This document shows positions 8,460 to 17,063 of a stretch of 64,000 nt of DNA, one piece after another; within the stretch, counting starts at the first letter, position 1, and every line of letters begins with the position of its first letter. The stretch comes from Microbacterium sp. AK009 (lineage in GTDB: Bacteria > Actinomycetota > Actinomycetes > Actinomycetales > Microbacteriaceae): positions 1-64,000 of the forward strand of contig NZ_JACCCG010000005.1 in the NCBI RefSeq assembly GCF_013410955.1, read 5' to 3'. The notes beneath the pieces are model-generated. The model was given only the letters and a program-made list of their open reading frames with translations. It had not been told where the DNA came from and made no database searches. The translations under genes were made by a program, and so were the position numbers.

Positions 8460-10091
8460 CTAGTGGTTCGTCGCCTTCTCGGCACCGAAGCCGGTGAGCG
8501 AGCGCACCTCCATCTCCGCTGCCTTGGTGCGGCTCTCGCCGCCCCGGGAGGTGACCGATCCGAGCCAGCCGAGGAAGAACCCGACCGGGATCGAGACGAT
8601 CCCCGGGTTGTTCAGCGGCCAGATCGCGGTGCCCACCTTGAACACGCTGGTCTCCGACCCCCAGAAGACGGGCGAGAGCACGATGAGGATGATCGCCGCG
8701 GCGAGTCCTCCGTACATGCTCCACACCGCCCCGCGGGTGGTGAAGTTCCGCCAGAAGAGCGAGTACAGGATGGTCGGGAGGTTGGCCGATGCCGCCACCG
8801 CGAACGCGAGCGCCACGAGGAACGCGACGTTCTGACCCTGCACCGCGATGCCGCCGAGGATGGCGAGGATGCCGATCACGATGACGGTGCGCCGGGCGAC
8901 CTTCACCTCTCCGTCGGGCGGGACGTTGCCCTTCTTCACCACGTTGGCGTAGATGTCGTGCGCGAACGACGCCGCCGCCGTGATGGTCAGGCCCGCGACC
9001 ACCGCGAGGATCGTCGCGAACGCCACCGCGCTGATGAATCCGAGCAGCAGCGGTCCGCCGAGCTCGAGCGCGAGGAGCGGCGCGGCGGAGTTGACCCCGC
9101 CGGGCGCCGAGGCGATCCGTTCCGGGCCGACGAGCGCCGCAGCGCCGTAGCCCAGCACGAGGGTCAGCAGGTAGAACAGGCCAATCAGCCAGATCGCCCA
9201 CACCACCGAGCGACGTGCCTCCTTGGCGGTCGGCACCGTGTAGAAGCGCATCAGCACGTGCGGGAGGCCCGCGGTGCCGAGCACGAGCGCGATCGCGAGG
9301 GAGATGAAGTCCCACGGGTTGCCGCCGTACTGCAGGCCCGGGCCGAGGATCGCATCCGCCGGCTCGGTGACCGACGCCGCCACGGCGTTCTCGAGGAGCG
9401 TGTTCAGGCTGAAGCCGTTGATCGCCAGCACCCAGATGGTCATGACCAGCGCGCCGCCGATGAGCAGGAACGCCTTGACGATCTGCACCCAGGTGGTGCC
9501 CTTCATGCCGCCGACGAGGACGTAGACGATCATGATGACGCCGACGACGGCGACGACCACCGACTGCCCCACGGTCTCGGTGATGCCGAGGAGCAGCGCG
9601 ACGAGTCCCCCGGCCCCCGCCATCTGCGCCAGCAGATAGAAGAAGCACACCGCGAGCGTGGTGATCGCCGCGGCCATGCGCACGGGGCGCTCCTTCAGGC
9701 GGAAGGAGAGCACGTCGGCCATTGTGAACTTGCCGGTGTTGCGCATCAGCTCTGCCACGAGCAGCAGGGCGACGAGCCACGCGACGAGGAACCCGATGGA
9801 GTAGAGGAAGCCGTCGTACCCGTTGATGGCGATCGCGCCGCAGATGCCGAGGAAGGACGCTGCGGAGAGATAGTCGCCCGAAATGGCGAACCCGTTCTGC
9901 GGCCCGGTGAAAGAGCGTCCGGCGGCGTAATAGTCCGCGGCGGTCTTGTTGTTCCTACTGGCACGGATGACGATGAACAGGGTCACCGCGACGAATGCGC
10001 CGAAGATCGAGATGTTCAGTATCGGATTGTTCTCGGCGGTGTCGACCGCGGCGCTGACCGCCGACCCGACGGAGGCGAAGAATTCGTTCAT
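8460..10091 (-). CDS. actP: Cation/acetate-type sodium:solute symporter
   Basis: A 543-residue sodium:solute symporter (SSS family) with about 13 membrane segments. Features typical of the acetate permease subgroup are the N-terminal TM, then NNKTAADYYAAGRSFTGPQNG and FAISGDYLSAASFLG (about residues 47-80), and GGMKGTTWVQIVKAFLL (about residues 165-182). It would import acetate or another short monocarboxylate with Na+. Its start overlaps the stop of the upstream DUF485 gene by 4 bp, so the two are translationally coupled, as in yjcH-actP. The exact substrate is inferred. Confidence 0.92.
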   Translation of the reverse strand: MNEFFASVGSAVSAAVDTAENNPILNISIFGAFVAVTLFIVIRASRNNKTAADYYAAGRSFTGPQNGFAISGDYLSAASFLGICGAIAINGYDGFLYSIGFLVAWLVALLLVAELMRNTGKFTMADVLSFRLKERPVRMAAAITTLAVCFFYLLAQMAGAGGLVALLLGITETVGQSVVVAVVGVIMIVYVLVGGMKGTTWVQIVKAFLLIGGALVMTIWVLAINGFSLNTLLENAVAASVTEPADAILGPGLQYGGNPWDFISLAIALVLGTAGLPHVLMRFYTVPTAKEARRSVVWAIWLIGLFYLLTLVLGYGAAALVGPERIASAPGGVNSAAPLLALELGGPLLLGFISAVAFATILAVVAGLTITAAASFAHDIYANVVKKGNVPPDGEVKVARRTVIVIGILAILGGIAVQGQNVAFLVALAFAVAASANLPTILYSLFWRNFTTRGAVWSMYGGLAAAIILIVLSPVFWGSETSVFKVGTAIWPLNNPGIVSIPVGFFLGWLGSVTSRGGESRTKAAEMEVRSLTGFGAEKATNH

Positions 10092-10441
10092 GCGCCGGCC
10101 GCCTCTCGCTGCTCGAGTTCCTCACGGATCTCTTCGGCGATCGGGTCGAGTTTCCGGTTCGCGAACCAGACATAGAGCATCGTGATGCCGAAGGTGGTGA
10201 CGAATTGTCCGAGGCCGAACAGCAGGCCGACGGTGATGTCACCCCACACGCGCTGCGACATGAAGTCCACTGCGAAAGACGACAGCAGAACGTAGGCGAA
10301 GTACCAGACGAGGAACGCGATGGCGAAGGGGAAGATGAAACTGCGTTGCCGCCTCTTCAATTCACCGAAACGCGGCGATTCCTCCACCGCGATGTAGTCG
10401 ATTCCGCCCGGCGGGGCGGACTCGGTACGTCGATCGGACAT
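10088..10441 (-). CDS. DUF485 family membrane protein (YjcH-like)
   Basis: A 117-residue protein with two membrane helices (about residues 38-60 and 72-95) preceded by the family motif FGELKRRQRSFIFPF. DUF485 proteins are small partners encoded directly upstream of acetate permeases. AAGGAGG precedes the ATG by 5 nt, and the gene ends with a 4-bp ATGA overlap with the symporter gene. It is divergent from the GAF-LuxR regulator at 10583. Confidence 0.92.
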   Translation of the reverse strand: MSDRRTESAPPGGIDYIAVEESPRFGELKRRQRSFIFPFAIAFLVWYFAYVLLSSFAVDFMSQRVWGDITVGLLFGLGQFVTTFGITMLYVWFANRKLDPIAEEIREELEQREAAGA

Positions 10442-10582
10442 GTGGCCTCCTTGCACACAATCCCTGGGCGCTTTTCGCGCCGGTCCCGAACTGAAGACGC
10501 CCAACATCGACGGAGAGCGCCTGCTAGGGTCGACGCTACGAAAGGCGGCGACGCAGCCGTCACCCCCGGAAGTAGGTAGTTC

Positions 10583-11440
10583 GTGGTCGGTTCGCCGAAC
10601 GCTCCGAGCGACGTGCAACTCGTTTCCCGTGCCGTGGGAGATCTCACCCGCCGCACCGGCTTCCCCGTCGCGTTCGGCGGCCTCTCCCGCGACGACGCGA
10701 TCCACGTCTCCGCGATCTCCGGTGCCCGCACCCGGTACCTCGAGGGACTCGTCGTGCACCCGATGCGGGGTCTCGGCGGTCGCGCCTACGTCGAGAAGCG
10801 ACCGCGGCTCGCGCTGGACTACCGCACCGCCCGCAGCATCACACACGACTACGACCGCGCCATCCTCGGCGAGGGCATCGCCACCCTCTTCGCGGTGCCG
10901 GTCCTGGTGTCGGGGAAGCCGCGCGGCGTCATCTATTGCGGATCGTGGGGCGAGCGCCGCGTCGGCGACGTCATCGCCCGCCCCGCCTTCCAGGTCGCCG
11001 AGGAGCTCGCGACCGAGCTCCGCGTCCGAGACGAGGTGGCCCGGCGGCTGGAGACCTTCACCCCGTCGCAGCTGCCCGCGGCCGCGATGCCCGCCGCCGC
11101 GCGCGAGGAGCTGCGGGAGAGCTACGCCGAACTGCGCAGCATCGCCGCGGGAGTGGATGACGACGGGCTCCGCCAACGCTTGGCGCGCGTCGAACAGCGG
11201 CTGGCCGCGCTCACCCACGACGAGGCGAACCCGGCCAACACCGACATCCACCTCTCCCCCAGAGAGATCGACGTCCTCGCCCGCGCGGCACTCGGTGAGA
11301 CCAATAGCGAAATCGGCGAGACCCTCGGGCTTCGCGAAGCGACGGTGAAGTCGTATTTGAAATCGGCCATGGCGAAACTGGACGTCTCGACCCGCCATGC
11401 CGCGGTGATGCAAGCGCGTCGCGCGGGTCTTCTCCCCTGA
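10583..11440 (+). CDS. GAF and LuxR-type helix-turn-helix transcriptional regulator
   Basis: A 285-residue regulator. The N-terminal 150 residues resemble a GAF sensing domain (VHPMRGLGGRAYVEKRPRL; GEGIATLFAVPVLVSGKPRGVIYCG). A linker follows, then a C-terminal LuxR-type HTH (LSPREIDVLARAALGETNSEIGETLGLREATVKSYL, about residues 222-258). Divergent placement from the DUF485-symporter operon, with 141 bp between, makes it the likely regulator of monocarboxylate uptake. The start is GTG 10583; no ATG fits better. Confidence 0.88.
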   Translation: MVGSPNAPSDVQLVSRAVGDLTRRTGFPVAFGGLSRDDAIHVSAISGARTRYLEGLVVHPMRGLGGRAYVEKRPRLALDYRTARSITHDYDRAILGEGIATLFAVPVLVSGKPRGVIYCGSWGERRVGDVIARPAFQVAEELATELRVRDEVARRLETFTPSQLPAAAMPAAAREELRESYAELRSIAAGVDDDGLRQRLARVEQRLAALTHDEANPANTDIHLSPREIDVLARAALGETNSEIGETLGLREATVKSYLKSAMAKLDVSTRHAAVMQARRAGLLP

Positions 11441-11485
11441 ATTGCGCCATTTCGATGTTGACGGTGCGATTTCGTTGTCGCACCC

Positions 11486-11491
11486 CATAAT
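11486..11491 (+). promoter_or_regulatory. -10 box of the lsr2-like gene
   Basis: CATAAT lies 8 nt before the ATG at 11500, consistent with a leaderless transcript. Confidence 0.5.
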
Positions 11492-11499
11492 GTGTGACC

Positions 11500-11847
11500 A
11501 TGGCCCGAAAAATTGTGCACCAGCTCGTCGATGATCTGGACGGAACCGTCCTCGAAGTCGGCGAAGGCGAAACAGTCCTCTTCTCTCTCGACGGCGTCGC
11601 ATATGAGATCGACCTCACCGTCGACAATGCCACTGAATTCCGCGACACCTTGTCCCGATATGTAGACGCCGCCCGAACGGTGTCGACCGGCCGGGCGGCC
11701 GAATCCGCAGCATCCCGCAAGCGCCGCCGCACGGGACAGGCCGATTACACCGCCGTTCGCCAGTGGGCGAAAGAGCGCGGAATGTCCGTGTCGGAGCGAG
11801 GGCGCATTCCTGCCTCGGTGATGGAGGCGTACGAAGCCGCGCACTAG
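11500..11847 (+). CDS. Lsr2-family nucleoid-associated protein
   Basis: A 115-residue Lsr2, the actinobacterial bridging protein that binds AT-rich DNA and silences acquired genes. The N-terminal dimerisation part reads MARKIVHQLVDDLDG and GVAYEIDLTVDNATEFR. The C-terminal DNA-binding part normally carries the AT-hook-like RGR, seen here as SERGRIPASVMEAY (about residues 98-111). Length and layout are normal. This gene and its upstream region are visibly less GC-rich than their neighbours. Confidence 0.95.
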   Translation: MARKIVHQLVDDLDGTVLEVGEGETVLFSLDGVAYEIDLTVDNATEFRDTLSRYVDAARTVSTGRAAESAASRKRRRTGQADYTAVRQWAKERGMSVSERGRIPASVMEAYEAAH

Positions 11848-11988
11848 GCGCATCAGGTCGACGGGATTCGCGGCTCTTTCCGTGTTTCGTGGGTATCGGG
11901 TTGGAGAACGCTGGGTATCGGCGCCCTCGCTTGCAATGGCGCTCGATTCTCGGAAGCGTGGCTGACTCCACCACGGAAGGAGAAGCAC

Positions 11989-12273
11989 ATGCTCACTCTC
12001 ACCGAGAACGCCGCCACCGCTGTCAAGGCTGTGGTTGCGGGCACCCCCGACGTCCAGGCCGCCGGAATCCGCATCCGCGGAGCCGAGGCACCCACCGCCG
12101 GCTTCGAACTGACCCTAGCTCCGCAGCCCGAGCCTGCGGACGCCGTTGTCGAAGCGGATGGCGCGCGCGTCTTCCTTGACAGCACCGCGCAGGCGGCGCT
12201 GGACGACCAGATCCTCGACGCGCAGATGAACGATGACGGCTCGGTGCGCTTCGCCCTCGCGGCGCAGGCGTAA
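11989..12273 (+). CDS. HesB/IscA-like protein without cysteines
   Basis: A 94-residue protein with the A-type Fe-S carrier fold pattern (MLTLTENAATAVKAVV ... GIRIRG ... GFELTLAP ... VFLDSTAQAALDDQILDAQ). True IscA/HesB proteins use three conserved Cys residues; this protein contains none, so it cannot hold an Fe-S cluster in the known way. GGAAGGAGAAG before the ATG is a strong ribosome binding site. Annotation pipelines often call this family 'Fe-S cluster assembly protein', but that activity is not supported by the residues. Confidence 0.85.
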   Translation: MLTLTENAATAVKAVVAGTPDVQAAGIRIRGAEAPTAGFELTLAPQPEPADAVVEADGARVFLDSTAQAALDDQILDAQMNDDGSVRFALAAQA

Positions 12274-12292
12274 CGACTGAAGTAGTAAGACG

Positions 12293-12318
12293 GGCCTCGG
12301 TGCAGACGCACCGGGGCC
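12293..12318 (+). terminator. Hairpin terminator after the HesB-like gene
   Basis: GGCCTCGGTGC / GCACCGGGGCC with a 4-nt loop and one G-T pair, 20 nt after the stop and before the tRNA promoter. TTCGTCGTC follows instead of a clean T-run. Confidence 0.6.
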
Positions 12319-12333
12319 TTCGTCGTCGGCGGA

Positions 12334-12339
12334 TAGACT
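12334..12339 (+). promoter_or_regulatory. -10 box of tRNA-Arg
   Basis: TAGACT ends 10 nt before the mature 5' end of the tRNA, the same spacing as the -10 of the tRNA-Thr fragment at 53574-53611. Confidence 0.55.
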
Positions 12340-12349
12340 CGATTCGCCA

Positions 12350-12421
12350 GCCTCTGTAGCTCAATGGAAGAGCAGTTGCGTCCTAAGCAAACGGTTGGGG
12401 GTTCGAGTCCCTCTAGGGGCA
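12350..12421 (+). tRNA. tRNA-Arg (anticodon CCT)
   Basis: A 72-nt cloverleaf: acceptor GCCTCTG pairs with TAGGGGC (two wobble pairs), D-arm GCTC/GAGC, anticodon loop GTCCTAA giving CCT, T-arm with TTCGAGT loop, discriminator A. CCA is not encoded. The outermost anticodon-stem pair is a G-A mismatch. It would decode the AGG codon. Confidence 0.92.
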
Positions 12422-12444
12422 TAGGAGCACGAGAGGCTTGTGCT

Positions 12445-12960
12445 TCACGCTCGCGGGGCGGCGGTATCTCCCGAAGGCTGAGCCCCCGGCGCACCCTGCG
12501 CGGTGTTCGCCAAAAGGCTCTGAGCCCGGAGCAGCTCGTCGGACCTGACGGTCACGTCCCACCTCTCCGCAAGGAACTGCTTGACGGAGCTGAAGTCGCG
12601 GCGGCCCCGGGTGGCCAGGTGTCCGACGAAGCCGAACACCGCCCCCCAGAGCGCACCGAGGCCGAGGCCGAGGAGCAGCAGCAGGATCCACGCGGCGACG
12701 TTGTCGGCTAGTAGCCCGAAGAGCAGCCCGATGAGAAGGCCGAACCAGGCGCCAGAGGCCGCGCCGTAGCCGGCAGCCGTCCAGTTCGTCATCCGGCCGG
12801 TCACCTGCTCCTCGATCCGAACGTTGTAGCCGATAATCGCGACGTGCTCGACGGGGAACTGCTGATCAGACAGCCTGTCGACCGCCGCCTGCGCGTCGGC
12901 GTACTCGGTGAAGCTCGCCAGCACGGAGCGTGCCTGGCTAGAAGCTGCTGCGTCGGTCAC
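12445..12960 (-). CDS. General stress protein 17M-like membrane protein
   Basis: A 171-residue protein with an N-terminal domain like general stress protein 17M (VLASFTEYADAQAAVDRLSDQQFPVEHVAIIG, about residues 13-44) followed by a Gly-rich double membrane segment (ASGAWFGLLIGLLFGLLADN and AAWILLLLLGLGLGALWGAVF). Two nearby GTG codons are possible starts; the one at 12960 has GGGGGAG 5 nt upstream and is preferred to 12966. The role is unknown but stress-linked in the family. It ends 23 nt from the convergent tRNA-Arg. Confidence 0.85.
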   Translation of the reverse strand: MTDAAASSQARSVLASFTEYADAQAAVDRLSDQQFPVEHVAIIGYNVRIEEQVTGRMTNWTAAGYGAASGAWFGLLIGLLFGLLADNVAAWILLLLLGLGLGALWGAVFGFVGHLATRGRRDFSSVKQFLAERWDVTVRSDELLRAQSLLANTAQGAPGAQPSGDTAAPRA

Positions 12961-13137
12961 GGTCACTCCCCCGATTTCCTGCGGTATCGACCCCTCGCCA
13001 GATCCCCCGGCTGGTCCTCCGCCCATGGTGCGACACGGCGCCGACGACGTCAACGGCCTCCGAAACACCCGGCCCGCTGTGTGACGCCCGATGACAACCC
13101 GTTCGACCTCCCTCCGCGGCATCCCGATGCTGGAGGC

Positions 13138-14523
13138 ATGAGCAAGCAGATCCGGTTCAACGCCTTCGACATGAACTGCGTCGCGCACCAGTCATCCGGC
13201 ATGTGGCGGCATCCCGATGACCAGTCCGCCCGGTACAATGACCTCTCCTACTGGACCGACCTCGCTCGCCTCCTCGAACAGGGCACCTTCGACGGCATCT
13301 TCATCGCCGACGTGCTCGGCACCTACGACGTGTACGGCAACTCCAACGAGGCCGCGATCCGCCACGGCGCCCAAGTGCCGGTCAACGACCCGATCCTGCT
13401 CGTGTCGGCGATGGCTGCCGTCACCGAGAACCTCGGGTTCGGGGTGACCGCGGGCACCGCGTACGAGCACCCCTACCCGTTCGCCCGGCGCATGTCGACG
13501 CTCGACCACCTCACCAAGGGGCGGGTCGGCTGGAACGTCGTCACCGGGTACCTGCCGAGCGCCGCGCGCAACATGGGGCACGACGACCAGCTCGAGCACG
13601 ACCAGCGCTACGACGTCGCCGACGAGTACCTCGAGGTGCTCTACAAGCTGTGGGAGGGGTCTTGGGAGGATGACGCGGTCATCCGCGACCGCGAGAGCGG
13701 CGTCTTCACCGACCCGAGCAAGGTGCACGAGATCGGCCACTACGGCACGCACTACACCGTGCCCGGCATTCACCTGTGCGAGCCGTCGCCGCAGCGGACA
13801 CCCGTGATCTACCAAGCGGGGGCCTCCCCGCGCGGCATCGCGTTCGCCGCCGGAAACGCCGAGGCGATCTTCGTCGCCGCGCCCACCAAGCACGTGCTGA
13901 AGGCGACGGTCGCGCGCATCCGCGACGCCCTCGAGGCGGCGGGGCGACCGCGCGATGCCGCGAAGATCTACACCCTGCTGACGATCATCACCGACGAGAC
14001 CCCCGAGAAGGCGCGGGCAAAGCACGCCGACTTCCTCCAATACGCCAGCCCCGAGGGTGCGCTCGTGTTCATGTCGGGATGGATGGGCGTCGACCTGTCG
14101 GAGTACGACCTCGACGACCCGATCGGCAACGTGCAGAGCAACGCCATCCAGTCGACGGTGTCGAACTTCCAGGCCGCGAACGACGACGGCGAGGAATGGG
14201 TCGTGCGCGACATCGGCCGGCACAGCGCGATCGGCGGGCTCGGCCCCCTCATCGTGGGTGGACCCGAGGAGATCGCCGACGAGCTGCAGGCGTGGGTCGA
14301 CGAGACGGATGTCGACGGCTTCAACCTCGCCTACGCGATCACCCCCGGCACGTTCGAAGACATCGTGAAATGGGTCATTCCCGAGCTGCGGCGCCGGGGC
14401 GTCTACCCCGAGGCGTACGAGCCCGGCACCCTGCGGCAGAAGCTGCACGGGCGGGGCGACCGCCTGCCGGAAGACCACCACGGATCGCGCTACACCGTCG
14501 GGCAGGCCCTCACCGTCGGGTAG
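13138..14523 (+). CDS. NtaA/SnaA/DszA-type FMN-dependent monooxygenase
   Basis: A 461-residue flavin-dependent monooxygenase of the bacterial luciferase-like superfamily, nitrilotriacetate monooxygenase component A type. Typical features are IRFNAFDMNCVAHQSSGMWRHP at the N-terminus, LARLLEQGTFDGIFIADVLG, EHPYPFARRMSTLDHLTKGRVGWNVVT (about residues 111-137) and the C-terminal YAITPGTFEDIVKWVIPELRRRGVY. It needs FMNH2 from a separate reductase, none of which is adjacent. GGAGG lies close to the ATG at 13138. Its last codons and stop fall inside the first copy of a 30-bp direct repeat. Confidence 0.92.
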   Translation: MSKQIRFNAFDMNCVAHQSSGMWRHPDDQSARYNDLSYWTDLARLLEQGTFDGIFIADVLGTYDVYGNSNEAAIRHGAQVPVNDPILLVSAMAAVTENLGFGVTAGTAYEHPYPFARRMSTLDHLTKGRVGWNVVTGYLPSAARNMGHDDQLEHDQRYDVADEYLEVLYKLWEGSWEDDAVIRDRESGVFTDPSKVHEIGHYGTHYTVPGIHLCEPSPQRTPVIYQAGASPRGIAFAAGNAEAIFVAAPTKHVLKATVARIRDALEAAGRPRDAAKIYTLLTIITDETPEKARAKHADFLQYASPEGALVFMSGWMGVDLSEYDLDDPIGNVQSNAIQSTVSNFQAANDDGEEWVVRDIGRHSAIGGLGPLIVGGPEEIADELQAWVDETDVDGFNLAYAITPGTFEDIVKWVIPELRRRGVYPEAYEPGTLRQKLHGRGDRLPEDHHGSRYTVGQALTVG

Positions 14524-14534
14524 CGTCGCGGTAT
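14505..14534 (+). repeat. 30-bp direct repeat, copy 1
   Basis: Identical over 30 bp to 16240-16269. This copy covers the last five codons and the stop of the monooxygenase gene and a TAGCGT -10-like box (14521-14526). The two copies bracket the sulfatase gene. Confidence 0.95.
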
Positions 14535-16224
14535 CGGACTGGATGACACGGCGACCCCCGGGCGCCCGCAGAATCGTCACCTCGGTGGCGGCCTTGGGGT
14601 TGCGCCGCGGCCGCCGGCGAGCTGGCGGGCGACAATCGTCACGGCTCTCGCCTGGGTGGCGGTCTTCGGCGCCCCGCTCATCGCGGGAGCGCTCGATCCC
14701 GGCACGGGCCTGGCGCTGCGCCTGCCGGTGGAGACGATCCTCGTCCTGCTGATCGCCGTCGCCGTTCCCGACGGGGTGATCCGACGGGTCGTCGCCTACG
14801 CGTTCGGGGCCGTCACCGTCGCTGCGGCCCTCGTCGCACTGCTCGACCTGTCGTTCCGGGGAACGATCGACCGCGGTTTCGCCGCCACCGAAGACTGGCG
14901 CGCCGTCATCAACGCCTACAAGGTCGTCCAAGACGTGGTGGGGCCGATCACCGCCGCCCTCGCGGCCGTCGTCGTCATCGCGCTCGCGGTCGCTGCGGTG
15001 GCCGTTGTGGGTCGGTGCGTGCTGCGGTGCGCGCGGACGGTGTCGCGCGTCGGCGCACGGGGGCGGATGGCGGTCGCCGCCGCGGCGACCGCGTGGGTGA
15101 TCCTGTCGGTCGTCGGGGCGCAGCATCCCTCGGGAACTTCTGTCGCCTCGGCGGATGTCACGACGACCCTGGTCGGTGAAGCCGTGCAGGCGGCGGAGAG
15201 CATTCCCGAGCAGGAGGCCTTCGAGCAGGCGCTCCAGGACGACACTCTTGCGGGCGCACCTTCGGGCGAGCTGCTCGCGGGGCTGCGCGGCAAGGATGTC
15301 GTCATCGCGTTCGTCGAGAGCTACGGGGAGGTCGCGGTGTCGGGCGCCGAGCCGATGGCGGGCATCACCCAGGTGATCGACGACAGCGCCGCGCGGCTGA
15401 CGGCGGAGGCCTACCTCGCCCAGAGCGCGTTCCTCACCTCCCCCACCTTCGGCGGTGTCAGCTGGCTCGCCCACGGCACGCTGCAGAGCGGCGCGTGGGT
15501 GGACACGCAGCAGAAGTACGACGCGCTGATTTCGAGCGAGCGGATGACGCTGAGCCGCCTGTTCGGCGAGAGGGGCTGGCGCACGGTCACGGTCAACCCC
15601 GCCCACACCGAGCCGTGGCCGGAGGGTGAGGCGTTCTACGGTTTCGATCGGATGCTCGACGAGCAGCAACTGGCGTTCGATGGCCCCGCCTTCGGTTTCG
15701 CGCGCGTGCCCGATCAGTTCACCTGGCAGCGCTTCGTCGACGAGGAGCTGAGCCGCGACGACGCGGCGATCATGGCCGAGGTCTCTCTCGTGTCGTCGCA
15801 CACGCCGTGGACGCCGACGCCCCGGCTCGTGCCGTGGTCTGACCTCGGCGACGGCAGCGTCTTCGCCGATCAGCTGGACGACGCCGCCGCGGCGAGCTTC
15901 TGGCCGGACGAGCAGCGCATCCGCGCCGACTACGCCGACGCCATGCAGTACTCCCTCGGCGCGACGCTGTCGTTCGTCGAGGCCTACGACCCCGCCGATC
16001 TCGTGCTCGTGCTGGTGGGCGACCACCAGCCCTCCCGCGTCGTCAGCGGGCCCGACGCCGACAACGACGTGCCCATCACGATCATGTCGAAAGACCCCGC
16101 CGTGTTCGAGCGGATCGAAGCGTGGGGGTGGGATGCCGGGTTCCGGCCGTCAGCCGACGCGCCGGCGTGGCGCATGGATGCCTTCCGCGATCGGTTCGTC
16201 GACGCGTTCAGCGGAGCGGGCTGA
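14535..16224 (+). CDS. Sulfatase-like membrane hydrolase, start codon unclear
   Basis: The frame is open from just after the monooxygenase stop. It encodes an N-terminal part with about four membrane segments, then a sulfatase/phosphoglycerol-transferase-like domain: LRGKDVVIAFVESYGE, SPTFGGVSWLAHGTLQSG (nucleophile region), TVNPAHTEPWPEGEAFYGFD, and VLVLVGDHQPS (metal ligands) near the end. No ATG, GTG or TTG begins the frame before the first membrane segment. The codon at 14533, exactly where the next gene has its ATG after the same 30-bp repeat, is ATC in this frame; GTG 14656 would cut into the first helix. The 5' end may be truncated or mutated. The substrate is unknown. Confidence 0.75.
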
Positions 16225-16239
16225 GCGCGGCAGCCGCCG

Positions 16240-16269
16240 GGCCCTCACCGTCGGGTAGCGTCGCGGTAT
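16240..16269 (+). repeat. 30-bp direct repeat, copy 2
   Basis: Identical to 14505-14534. This copy holds the TAGCGT box (16256-16261) and the first two bases of the ATG of the isocitrate lyase/PEP mutase-type gene. Confidence 0.95.
16256..16261 (+). promoter_or_regulatory. -10 box of the isocitrate lyase/PEP mutase-type gene
   Basis: TAGCGT lies 6 nt before the ATG at 16268; leaderless arrangement. Confidence 0.5.
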
Positions 16270-17050
16270 GACCTCCGAGACCAGCACGCAGGACAAGGCA
16301 CGCACGCTGCAGGCGCTTCATGAGGCGCCGGAGATTCTGCAGGTGGTGAACGTCTGGGACGCGATCAGCGCGAAGGTGATCGCCGACCTCCCCCAGACGC
16401 GAGCTCTTGCCACCGCCGGGCACTCGATCGCGGCGAGCCTCGGCTACCCCGACGGCGGGATGCCGCTCGACACCGCCCTGGACGCGGCGGGCCTCATCGC
16501 CCGGTCGGTCGACCTGCCCGTCAGCGCCGATCTCGACGACGGATACGACGACCCGGCGGAGACCGTGCGGCGCGCGATCGGCCTCGGCATCGTCGGCGCC
16601 AACATCGAAGACCGCATGCGCCCCTTCGACGAGGCGGTCGCGCGCGTCCACGCCGCGGTGCGTGCCGCGGAGGCCGAGGGTGTCACCTTCCAGCTGAACG
16701 CACGCACCGACGCCCTCATCCGCGGCGGCGACGCGCCCATCGAAGAGCGCATCGACGAGGCCATCCGACGCGGCCGGGCGTTCCTCGACGAAGGCGCGGC
16801 CCTGGTGTTCGTCCCCGGCGCGCTCCAGCGACCGCATGTCGAGCGCATCGTCGACGCGCTCGGGCCGCTGAAGCTGTCGGTCATCGGCCTGCCCGGAGCA
16901 CTGCCGGCGACCGACTACGAGCAGCTCGGCGTCGCGCGCATCTCCTACGGTCCGCTCACCCAGCGCGTCGCGCTCCGGGCCCTCCGCGATCTCGGCGAAG
17001 AGCTGTACGCCGGTGGGGTCATCCCCGCAGACACTCCCGCGCTGAACTGA
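16268..17050 (+). CDS. Isocitrate lyase / phosphoenolpyruvate mutase family protein
   Basis: A 260-residue TIM-barrel enzyme of the ICL/PEP mutase superfamily, whose members cleave or form C-C or C-P bonds in 2-methylisocitrate-, oxaloacetate- or phosphonate-type acids. Motifs: VVNVWDAISAKVIADL (about residues 25-40), LPVSADLDDGYDD (metal-binding Asp cluster), GANIEDRMRPFDEAVARVHAA and FQLNARTDALIRGG. It lacks the KKCGH lyase motif of true isocitrate lyases, so the reaction is undefined. The SRPBCC gene follows 13 nt later. Confidence 0.88.
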   Translation: MTSETSTQDKARTLQALHEAPEILQVVNVWDAISAKVIADLPQTRALATAGHSIAASLGYPDGGMPLDTALDAAGLIARSVDLPVSADLDDGYDDPAETVRRAIGLGIVGANIEDRMRPFDEAVARVHAAVRAAEAEGVTFQLNARTDALIRGGDAPIEERIDEAIRRGRAFLDEGAALVFVPGALQRPHVERIVDALGPLKLSVIGLPGALPATDYEQLGVARISYGPLTQRVALRALRDLGEELYAGGVIPADTPALN

Positions 17051-17063
17051 CGCCGCTGACGCC

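Noticed and set aside
12424-12445. Integration at the tRNA-Arg gene
   Set aside because: No repeat of the tRNA-Arg end and no integrase nearby; the flanking stress-protein gene is ordinary.
13192-16026. 944-codon minus-strand frame opposite the monooxygenase and sulfatase genes
   Set aside because: It spans two real genes on the other strand and the low-complexity composition fits an antisense shadow.
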